DNA from: Anaerolineae bacterium
GTDB lineage: Bacteria; Chloroflexota; Anaerolineae; JACIWR01
Length of the DNA: 13,159 nt
Assembly: GCA_021162125.1 (NCBI GenBank)
Contig: JAGGZG010000230.1
Span: 1-13,159, forward strand
Direction of reading: 5' to 3'
The notes beneath the pieces were generated by a model. The model worked only from the letters and a program-made list of their open reading frames with translations. It was not told where the DNA came from and did no database searches. Position 1 is the first letter of the stretch. The number at the start of each line of letters is the position of its first letter. Below, piece by piece: positions 1-6,024 of this stretch. A program made the translations under genes and the position numbers.

Positions 1-36
1 CGATTGAAATCGCCTCTAGAGGGCTTGCAGCCGAGC

Positions 37-74
37 GTCCACCTGCGTGGACGCGCCTGTCCACGCAGGTGGAC
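37..74. repeat. nested inverted repeat, 16-bp perfect arms
   Basis: The arm GTCCACCTGCGTGGAC (37-52) is followed by a 6-nt spacer and its exact reverse complement (59-74). Each arm is itself a smaller hairpin (GTCCAC / GTGGAC around CTGC), so the DNA or RNA can form one long stem or two short ones. It lies about 150 bp beyond the kinase stop codon. No T-run follows on either strand. It may be an interspersed extragenic palindrome. Confidence 0.85.
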
Positions 75-89
75 AGCCAGCTTTAGCTC

Positions 90-119
90 CTCAGGCGCGG
101 TTTCAACCGCTGGCCTGAG
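90..119. repeat. bulged hairpin
   Basis: CTCAGGC (90-96) pairs with GCCTGAG (113-119), and directly inside it GCGGTT (97-102) pairs with AACCGC (105-110) around a two-base centre. Two unpaired bases (111-112) form a bulge. It lies 16 bp from the nested inverted repeat. Its role is unknown, and it has no T-tail. Confidence 0.7.
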
Positions 120-217
120 TAGTAACCCTCATACTGACCTGAACCGGTCTCTCAGCCAGAGTCCATTCGAACACAGATCCCTCAGCCGCCTACCTGCTGT
201 GACCGTTAGCTTGATGC

Positions 218-3200
218 CTATGGAGCTAGAGGGGGGGAATTGTCTTCACCCCCCTGTTGGGACGTGTCCAGCGCCTGGCGAACCTTGTGCGCCAGGGCTG
301 CCGGGGTAAAAGGTTTCTGGAGAAAAGCCATGCCCGGCTCTAACAAGCCGTGGTGAATGATAATATTGTCCGTGTAACCCGATATGTAGAGCACTTTCAT
401 CTCTGGGTGTAGGGTCGTCAGGCGTTTCGCCAATTCGCGACCGTTCATCAGCGGCATCACCACGTCGGTCACCAGCAGGTGGATCGGGCCCCTGTGCTGC
501 TCACAGATCTGGAAGGCCTCCCTGCCATGACGCGCCTCCAGCACGGTGTAGCCGCGTTGGAGCAGTACGCGGCGAGCCAGGTCCCGAACCATGTCCTCGT
601 CCTCCACCAGCAAGATGGTCTCCCGGCCCGGTGGGGATTCGCCGGGGATTGGAGCTCGCCGGTCCGATTCGACAACCTCCTCGATGCGGGGCAGGTAAAT
701 CTTGAACGTCGTGCCGTGTCCGGGCTCGCTGTAGACCCGGATGTGACCGCCGCTTTGCTTGACGATCCCGTAGACGGTGGCCAGGCCCAGTCCCGTGCCC
801 TGGCCCACACCTTTGGTGGTGAAGAAAGGCTCGAAAATGTGGGCTTGGGTCTCATCGTCCATTCCCATGCCGGTGTCACTCACCGCCAACATAACGTAAG
901 GGCCGGGCTGCACCTCCATGTGCTGGTGGGCATAGTTCTCGTCCAGAACGACGTTCGCCGTCTCGATAGTCAGCCTGCCGCCCTGGGGCATGGCGTCGCG
1001 GGCGTTGACGGCTAGGTTCATGATCACCTGCTCGATCTGCCCTGGGTCGGCTTTGATGTGGCCCAGCGCTGGGTCGAGGATGGTGACCAACTCAATGTTC
1101 TCGCGGATAAGACGCTGCAGCATCTTCTCCATGTGGGTGACTGTGGCATTGAGGTCCAACACCTTTGGTTGCAACATTTGTTTGCGGCTGAAGGCCAGGA
1201 GCTGGCGGGTCAGCGAGGCGGCCCGCTCGGCGGCTTTTTTGATCTCCTCAACGTCCTTGTACAACGGGTCGTTTTGACCAAGACTCATCAGGACGAGATC
1301 AGAATAACCGATGATGGCCGTCAGCAAGTTGTTAAAGTCGTGAGCTACCCCGCCGGCCAGTCGCCCGACGGCCTCCAATTTCTGTGAGTGGAGGAGTTGT
1401 TCCTCCAGACGCTTGCGCTCGGCCAGTTCTTGCCGAACAGCCTCGTGCAGTCGCGCGTTCTCGATGGCGATGGCCGCTTGATCGGCCAGGAGTCCCAGGA
1501 CGCGAAGTTCATTTTCGTCGAAGGCGTGTGGCCTCAGGAAGGCGACGTTCATCACGCCCACCACCCGCTCACCGATGCGCAGCGGCAGGCCGACGATGGC
1601 CCCGCCCCACTGCCAATCTCGAAAGAGCGGGTGGCTGTTGGCGTCGGGAACGACGATGCGTTTCCCGCTGCGGGCGACAGTGTAGGTCAGGCCATGCGGA
1701 CGGGGCTCGGCGTAGGGTTCCTGCCGGCGGCCATCCGCCCACAGGGCAGCGCCGAAGGTCAGCCGTTCGCCGTCGTAGAGGAAGATGTGGGCGTCATCAG
1801 CGGATACCAGCTTGAGGGCATAGTCGAGCATTGCCTCCAGGACCAGCTGCAGCTCCAAAGTGGAGGTCAGGTGCAGGCTGGCCTGGTGCAGGGCCTCGAG
1901 CTCTGCTCTCCGCCGGCGCTGGGCCTCGTACAGCCGGGCGTTCTCGACGGCCATCGCCGTCTGGTTGGCCAGGGTGGTCAGGATGAGTTGATCGTCTTGC
2001 GAGTAGCTCTCCTCTGAGAGCTTTGGCCCTAGGACCAGGATGCCCACGAGCTCACCCTTGGCTTTCAGCGGGACGAAGAGTTCAGCCCCGATGCTCTCCA
2101 AATCTTTCCTCTCTTGTGCCCAGAGGGCCTTGAACTGCGGCGCTACCTCCATGACGTGCCTGGTCAGGGCGTGTTCGTGGCTGGACAGCCAGTCCACAAT
2201 AGGATGGTCCTCTCTCAGCCTCAAATCAGCGCCCCGATCCAGCCCTCTCCGGGCCATCAGGAGGAACTCTCTGCTTTCCGGTTGTTTGATGAAGAAAGCC
2301 GCCCTCTCGATGTGCATGGTTGTGGTCACCTCGTCCAGGATCATGTCCGTTAGCCTATCGAGGTCGAGAACAGAGGCCGCCGTGCGGCTGAGTTTTTGGA
2401 GCATCAGACTAGAGTCGTATTTCTCGCGGAAGAAGAGCCTGTCAACCCAGGATTGCACCTTCCCCCGCAAGGGCTGGATGGCCACGGCGGTGACGGCGGC
2501 CATGGTGAGGGAGAGGAGGAGGACCTGATATCCCGTAATGACGTGAAACAAGTTCACGGCCAGGGAGACGACGAGGAAGTAGCCAGCGCCGATGATGGCG
2601 GTGGGGATGGAGTAGAGCAAGCCCTTGCGGACCACGATGCTGATGTCCAGGAGACGGTAACGGAAGATAGTGTAGGCCAGCAGCAGGGCGTTGATTAGGT
2701 TGGCGGCGTGGTCTATGGGAAAAGCGCCGAGGGCTGGCAAGATGTTGGTGAAACCACCCAGGAGGACGAGGGCCATGCCGATCAATGGATAGCGGATACG
2801 ATTGCGCATCACCGGGTCTACGGTGCGGCGGTAGGCCTGTATCAGGCTCCAGCAGGCGTAGCTTACGTAGAAGATCCAGTACGTGCCATAGATGGGCAGG
2901 GCCTGACCGAAGCCAAACTCAAGTTGGCCGTCGCTCGTCATGCGCACATACTCGATCATATAGCCCGCTGCAGTGGCGATGGCGAGACCCACGGCCATCA
3001 CCAGGCCCAACCATAGCCATCTGTCCCGCCGCTGGCCTAGGAAGGCCTGCACGAAGCCGAATAAGACCAGTGGCATGGTTACCGTTCCGCCTGCCAACAG
3101 CACTTTGTTCCAGAGCTCGATGCGCGACGGATTAAGCCGCATCATTAGCGAGCCGAAGCTCCAGACGGCCATGGTCAGTAGGAAGAGAGCGAAGAAACGA

Positions 3201-3313
3201 TGCAGACGCGACCGAGCGCCGTGACGGAGGACGATGCCCAGTAAGAGAATGTAACTCAGCAGAGCCAGCAGAGGGGGGAATATGAATGTGATAAACCAAA
3301 GATGTGCCTGCAT
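218..3313 (-). CDS. membrane-anchored GAF hybrid histidine kinase with C-terminal receiver
   Basis: This is a 1031-residue sensor kinase. The first ~285 residues hold eight or nine hydrophobic segments resembling the 7TM-type sensor region of histidine kinases. Two GAF domains follow (about 315-460 and 480-622), each ending in a helical linker beginning ENARL. The HisKA domain has the phosphoacceptor His658 in GGVAHDFNN. The ATPase domain has N-box Asn770, DTGMG at 813-817, FEPFFTTK at 827-834 and GTGLGL at 839-844. A receiver domain (~898-1015) has acidic residues E904 and D905, phosphorylatable Asp950, Ser978 and Lys1000. With no output domain, it presumably relays phosphate to a separate partner. 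The start at 3313 is chosen because AGGAG lies 7 nt upstream (3321-3325) and the first hydrophobic segment begins at once. A longer frame to 3562 would overlap the GH3 gene. The last residues, SPPLAP, are encoded by a repeat fragment. The ligand is unknown. Confidence 0.95.
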   Translation of the reverse strand: MQAHLWFITFIFPPLLALLSYILLLGIVLRHGARSRLHRFFALFLLTMAVWSFGSLMMRLNPSRIELWNKVLLAGGTVTMPLVLFGFVQAFLGQRRDRWLWLGLVMAVGLAIATAAGYMIEYVRMTSDGQLEFGFGQALPIYGTYWIFYVSYACWSLIQAYRRTVDPVMRNRIRYPLIGMALVLLGGFTNILPALGAFPIDHAANLINALLLAYTIFRYRLLDISIVVRKGLLYSIPTAIIGAGYFLVVSLAVNLFHVITGYQVLLLSLTMAAVTAVAIQPLRGKVQSWVDRLFFREKYDSSLMLQKLSRTAASVLDLDRLTDMILDEVTTTMHIERAAFFIKQPESREFLLMARRGLDRGADLRLREDHPIVDWLSSHEHALTRHVMEVAPQFKALWAQERKDLESIGAELFVPLKAKGELVGILVLGPKLSEESYSQDDQLILTTLANQTAMAVENARLYEAQRRRRAELEALHQASLHLTSTLELQLVLEAMLDYALKLVSADDAHIFLYDGERLTFGAALWADGRRQEPYAEPRPHGLTYTVARSGKRIVVPDANSHPLFRDWQWGGAIVGLPLRIGERVVGVMNVAFLRPHAFDENELRVLGLLADQAAIAIENARLHEAVRQELAERKRLEEQLLHSQKLEAVGRLAGGVAHDFNNLLTAIIGYSDLVLMSLGQNDPLYKDVEEIKKAAERAASLTRQLLAFSRKQMLQPKVLDLNATVTHMEKMLQRLIRENIELVTILDPALGHIKADPGQIEQVIMNLAVNARDAMPQGGRLTIETANVVLDENYAHQHMEVQPGPYVMLAVSDTGMGMDDETQAHIFEPFFTTKGVGQGTGLGLATVYGIVKQSGGHIRVYSEPGHGTTFKIYLPRIEEVVESDRRAPIPGESPPGRETILLVEDEDMVRDLARRVLLQRGYTVLEARHGREAFQICEQHRGPIHLLVTDVVMPLMNGRELAKRLTTLHPEMKVLYISGYTDNIIIHHGLLEPGMAFLQKPFTPAALAHKVRQALDTSQQGGEDNSPPLAP
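221..254. repeat. fragment of the G-run/C-run hairpin repeat (copy A)
   Basis: GGAGCTAGAGGGGGG (222-236) is identical to 15 bases in the two larger repeats at 8470-8484 and, inverted, 9830-9844. It is followed by a C-run that can pair with its G-run. The fragment lies inside the end of the kinase frame, so the kinase stop codon (218-220) comes immediately beyond it. Confidence 0.65.
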
Positions 3314-3399
3314 TACATAACTCCTACTTGCACTGCTCAGCTCCGTAACTTGATTGATAGTGGAGTGCGAGGGGACATTGCTTCCATACCGTTGCCGAC

Positions 3400-5007
3400 T
3401 TAAGTCATGGCTTCGCTCAAGTGCAAGAGATCGGCCATGACGGCATCGGGGGCGTTCATGTGCGGCGGCTTGAGATGGGCCAGGTCGGCACCGGCTGCCT
3501 GTTGCTCCTGCATGTAGCGCAGGAAAGTACCAGGTGAAAGCAGCGTCACCTGCAGGGGACACACTTCGATGAAACTTTCCAGATCAGCGTAGAAGGGGTT
3601 GAGGGCTTTCAGCTCCTCATGTACTCGCCGCGACACCTCCTCGGCGGGCAGGTCCTCTTTGAGTTCGATGTACAAGTGCAGGCCGGCGTGCTTGCCCAGC
3701 AGTTCCTTACGGATCGCCCACTCCTCGTAGGCGATACCGGTGTTGGCGATGGCCTGCCAGACCAGCTTCTCATCAATCAAACCGGTGAAGCTAGCCAGGT
3801 CAATGAGGTCAGCGTCACGGCCGGAGAAGACCATGCTGGGCAGCTCAATGCCTGTCTCATCATCCCGCAGTGAGATGAACCTCACCAAATCGTGCAGCCG
3901 GTAGCGCAGGAAGGGACCAGCGTAGAAGTTGGTAATCACCACCTCATAGCGCGGTCCGACCTTCACTTCATCTAGCAACACCGTCTGCGGGATGTACGTC
4001 TTGTCGGCTCGCGCTCGCGCCCATTCCCCCTCGGGAATGAACTCGTAGAAACAGACATCGGGCAAAAAATAGAGCCCTCGGCGATTCCAGGCATGGGTGG
4101 ACATAATATTAGGCGCCTCGGTGCAGGCATATTGTTCGTGAGGCTCCACACCCCAGTAGTGTTTCAATTGCTCCCTGTAGATGTCAGTATCAGTGCCGCC
4201 GACTAGCATGCCCTTTACCCGCCAGAGATCTTTAGGCAGCAGTGGCCGTCCATCCAACCGGCTGCGCACTATCGCTCGCCCCAAGCGGAAAAGTACGGCC
4301 GGATGCAACAGCAGCGCCAGAGAGGAATCGCCACCGCCTCCACCCTCGGCAAAGCGCTCCCCCACTTTGATCAGAACGGAACTGATTGAGCCGATAATGT
4401 CAATGCCAGTGCGTAGAGCGGTTTGAAAGCTGGCTTGGATGCGCTCTTGAAAGCTCATCTCCTCTGTCTTTTCCACTGGCGGGGCAAAGTGAAAATCAAA
4501 TAATTCCGCCACGCTGCGCAGAGCATAGCCACTGGTATAAGGACGTGCCGGGGCATTGTAGACGAAGACATCACCCTGTTCCAAACGCACCTCACCGCGA
4601 TGGCGTGCCGTGGCCAGGATCGCTGCTGTCAACACTCCCTCACCGATTTTGGTGAAGGCACGAGCGGTATACGGGACCCACTTGTAGCGGCCGGAGCGGC
4701 CCGAGGTGTGTGCCCAGGCTACTGGCTTCTCCGCTAGTACGTCCTCCCGCTTCTCGTTCAAGTAGAGCGCGTAGTCCTCATAAGTGGTCAGACGCACCTG
4801 TCGCCGGAACTCCTCCACGTCCTGCGGTGGGTCATCCCCCATCAGGATGCGCCCTAGCTTCGAGCGACTCATCAACTGCAATTGCTCCATCAGCAGACGC
4901 CGCTGGATCTCCATGAACTCCTCCAGGCTGAGATCCAGGAAGCCGCAGTACTTCCGCCAGACCTCATCCCTTCGTCCCTGTCTCAGTAACTCGCTTGCAC
5001 TCGTCAT
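3400..5007 (-). CDS. GH3 auxin-responsive promoter family protein (acyl-adenylate-forming fold)
   Basis: This 535-residue protein is of the GH3 family, a branch of the adenylate-forming superfamily. Plant members adenylate carboxylic acids such as auxin or jasmonate and conjugate them to amino acids. The nucleotide-binding signature is HTSGRSG at residues 100-106, followed by a strand with KWVPYT. The family's RYRLHDLVRF stretch occupies 368-377, with Asp373 where the fold has its ribose-contacting Asp. The C-terminal subdomain ends with LKPPHMN at about 512-518, as is usual in bacterial homologues. A glycine run (about 222-226) in the middle looks like a flexible loop. The length is normal for the family. 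The start at 5007 is preceded by a G-rich ribosome binding site (about 5017-5023). The kinase gene begins 86 bp downstream. The substrate cannot be read from the sequence, and bacterial members are largely uncharacterised. Confidence 0.9.
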   Translation of the reverse strand: MTSASELLRQGRRDEVWRKYCGFLDLSLEEFMEIQRRLLMEQLQLMSRSKLGRILMGDDPPQDVEEFRRQVRLTTYEDYALYLNEKREDVLAEKPVAWAHTSGRSGRYKWVPYTARAFTKIGEGVLTAAILATARHRGEVRLEQGDVFVYNAPARPYTSGYALRSVAELFDFHFAPPVEKTEEMSFQERIQASFQTALRTGIDIIGSISSVLIKVGERFAEGGGGGDSSLALLLHPAVLFRLGRAIVRSRLDGRPLLPKDLWRVKGMLVGGTDTDIYREQLKHYWGVEPHEQYACTEAPNIMSTHAWNRRGLYFLPDVCFYEFIPEGEWARARADKTYIPQTVLLDEVKVGPRYEVVITNFYAGPFLRYRLHDLVRFISLRDDETGIELPSMVFSGRDADLIDLASFTGLIDEKLVWQAIANTGIAYEEWAIRKELLGKHAGLHLYIELKEDLPAEEVSRRVHEELKALNPFYADLESFIEVCPLQVTLLSPGTFLRYMQEQQAAGADLAHLKPPHMNAPDAVMADLLHLSEAMT

Positions 5008-5125
5008 TTTCTTTACCCCCCCTTTGAGTTTTGTGGCGTTCCCGATGACGCCAGAAACATTTACGTACCCCGCTCAGTCTTTGGTAGTCTCCCCCTTGTG
5101 TGTTGGTGCTTCTCGTCCGCCCCGC

Positions 5126-5226
5126 CGGGCGCTAAACCGCCCGACTACGAGGTGGGAAGCCCCCTCCGGGGGCTTCAGAGGCCCGGAGGGCCTTGCATCT
5201 CGTAGCCCGAACGTGAACGTTCGGGC
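5126..5226. repeat. cluster of inverted repeats foldable as a three-way junction
   Basis: Four or more hairpins are packed into 101 bp between the methyltransferase and GH3 genes. CGGGCG/CGCCCG lies at 5126-5143. AAGCCCCC/GGGGGCTT lies at 5157-5175 with loop TCC. AGGCCC/GGGCCT lies at 5179-5193 with loop GGA. GCCCGAACGT/ACGTTCGGGC lies at 5205-5226 around a 2-base centre. The two middle hairpins are enclosed by a 10-bp outer stem (5145-5154 with 5196-5205, one G-T pair), giving a three-way junction. No T-run follows, so a terminator role is not supported. An interspersed repeat or a structured RNA is possible. Confidence 0.75.
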
Positions 5227-5245
5227 GAGACACGTCACCAACGCT

Positions 5246-5827
5246 CTACAGGGGGACCACCCAATCTTTCCGCAGGGTTTTAACACACTTGACAATGCTC
5301 TCCCTGGTTGGAATCAACATTGGCGTTTCTCGCTTGTATTGCTCGTAGCCTGGAAACATCCGAGGGAAATAGAAGCAGTCCTGAATCCACACCCACAGCA
5401 CGTCCAGGGAAAACCACAGCGGAGCGGCGATCAGAAGCAGCTTCGACCTGGAGATTACGATGAGAGCCAGGAGAAAGAGGCCGAACCAGAGGACGCCGGG
5501 ATGACGAACCAGGGCATAGGTCCCGGTCTTGACCAGTTTATCGCCAACCCCGTCCATGGCATAAGTCTGCTTGAAAGGGATTTCCAAGAAGATGGAATAG
5601 ACGAGCAGGCAGGTGGATACGACGAGCAGAGGCCAGCCTACCCAGGAGAGCCAGTTGGGCAGAGGAAACCTCTCTGCCTGGAGGCAAACCATGAGCAAGG
5701 CGAAACTGAAGAGCAATGTGAAGGCCAATCCAAGAGCCTGTTTCAGGTGGGCAATGCCTTTTAAGGCGGCGAGATCGAAGGAGAAGGCGAACAGGAAAGC
5801 CATGCTTCCCAGTAACACGTATCCCAT
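5246..5827 (-). CDS. isoprenylcysteine carboxyl methyltransferase-like membrane protein
   Basis: This is a 193-residue integral membrane protein with about five hydrophobic segments. The C-terminal half carries the pattern of the ICMT/phospholipid methyltransferase superfamily. KTGTYALVRHPGV (about residues 104-116) matches the conserved G-x-Y-x-x-x-R-H-P motif that binds S-adenosylmethionine. Near the end, FPGYEQYKRETPMLIP (about 158-173) matches the usual GxEYxxY...P..IP block. Family members methylate lipid or isoprenylated substrates within the membrane, but which one this enzyme uses cannot be told. ATG at 5827 is preceded by GAGGTGG (5832-5838) at 4 nt. A promoter at 5962-5990 gives a leader of about 127 nt containing hairpins. 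The GH3 gene starts 238 bp downstream after a hairpin cluster, so cotranscription is uncertain. Confidence 0.85.
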   Translation of the reverse strand: MGYVLLGSMAFLFAFSFDLAALKGIAHLKQALGLAFTLLFSFALLMVCLQAERFPLPNWLSWVGWPLLVVSTCLLVYSIFLEIPFKQTYAMDGVGDKLVKTGTYALVRHPGVLWFGLFLLALIVISRSKLLLIAAPLWFSLDVLWVWIQDCFYFPRMFPGYEQYKRETPMLIPTRESIVKCVKTLRKDWVVPL

Positions 5828-5955
5828 CGTACCACCTCACCAATCCCGCTAAATCGTAGGCCAACCCCGTTGCATAGACAGGTCTATGACCCTCCTACAG
5901 ACTCGGAACCAGCGGGAGGGTCACGGCTCTCGTTACCCGAAAACCCTTTTCTAGC
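5828..5955 (-). promoter_or_regulatory. structured 5' leader of the methyltransferase gene
   Basis: Read on the minus strand, the predicted ~127-nt leader contains a 9-bp stem (TGACCCTCC at 5923-5915 with GGAGGGTCA at 5895-5887) and a hairpin CATAGAC/GTCTATG (5888-5873). A competing pairing exists: TCCCGCT (5917-5911) is complementary to AGCGGGA (5850-5844), which lies just upstream of the ribosome binding site. The 9-bp stem and the long-range pairing share bases and cannot both form fully. I recognise no known riboswitch consensus. Confidence 0.45.
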
Positions 5956-5961
5956 CTTGCT

Positions 5962-5990
5962 ATTATACTCCATCCTGGTTGCAAAATCAA
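5962..5990 (-). promoter_or_regulatory. promoter of the methyltransferase gene
   Basis: On the minus strand, TTGATT (5990-5985) and TATAAT (5967-5962) are separated by 17 bp, so the -10 hexamer is consensus and the -35 hexamer matches four of six. The predicted transcription start is near 5955. The 13 bases AGTATAATAGCAA around the -10 are identical to those at the DUF2079 promoter. Confidence 0.75.
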
Positions 5991-5995
5991 TCTCT

Positions 5996-6009
5996 GCCCG
6001 GGGCCGGGC
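5996..6009 (-). terminator. GC hairpin just downstream of the DUF2079 gene
   Basis: GCCCGG and CCGGGC form a 6-bp stem with a two-base centre, 15 bp after the DUF2079 stop codon. In the minus direction the following bases are AGAGATTGATTTT, which is a poor T-tail. It may be a weak terminator separating this gene from the methyltransferase promoter, with which it nearly abuts. Confidence 0.3.
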
Positions 6010-6024
6010 GTATTTCACCTCACC

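Larger units (their letters stand above)
1..217. other. non-coding region downstream of the kinase gene
   Basis: This stretch follows the 3' end of the minus-strand kinase gene and shows no credible gene. A frame on the plus strand covers most of it but lacks any family resemblance and runs through the palindromes. It contains a 10-bp palindrome (CCTCTAGAGG, 13-22), a 16-bp inverted repeat (37-74) and a hairpin (90-119). None of them is followed by a T-run in the kinase's reading direction, so no intrinsic terminator can be assigned. Bases 120-217 hold nothing I recognise. Confidence 0.6.

Noticed and set aside
145..185. tRNA-like T-loop (TTCGAAC)
   Set aside because: The flanking bases cannot form the T stem, and no acceptor or anticodon arm is present.
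4..309. Plus-strand frame at the left edge
   Set aside because: It contains both inverted repeats and overlaps the end of the kinase. Its composition is low-complexity and no family is recognisable.
479..2017. Plus-strand frames opposite the kinase
   Set aside because: They are antisense shadows of a well-supported coding region in GC-rich DNA.
3314..3562. N-terminal extension of the kinase by 83 codons
   Set aside because: It overlaps the end of the GH3 gene and lacks family features. The internal ATG at 3313 has a good ribosome binding site and is followed at once by the first membrane segment.
5157..5175. Intrinsic terminator of the methyltransferase gene
   Set aside because: The stem is strong but is followed by CCCACC rather than a T-run in the reading direction.
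4784..5764. Long plus-strand frame across the GH3 start and methyltransferase
   Set aside because: It is antisense to two recognisable genes and crosses the hairpin cluster. Its translation resembles no family.
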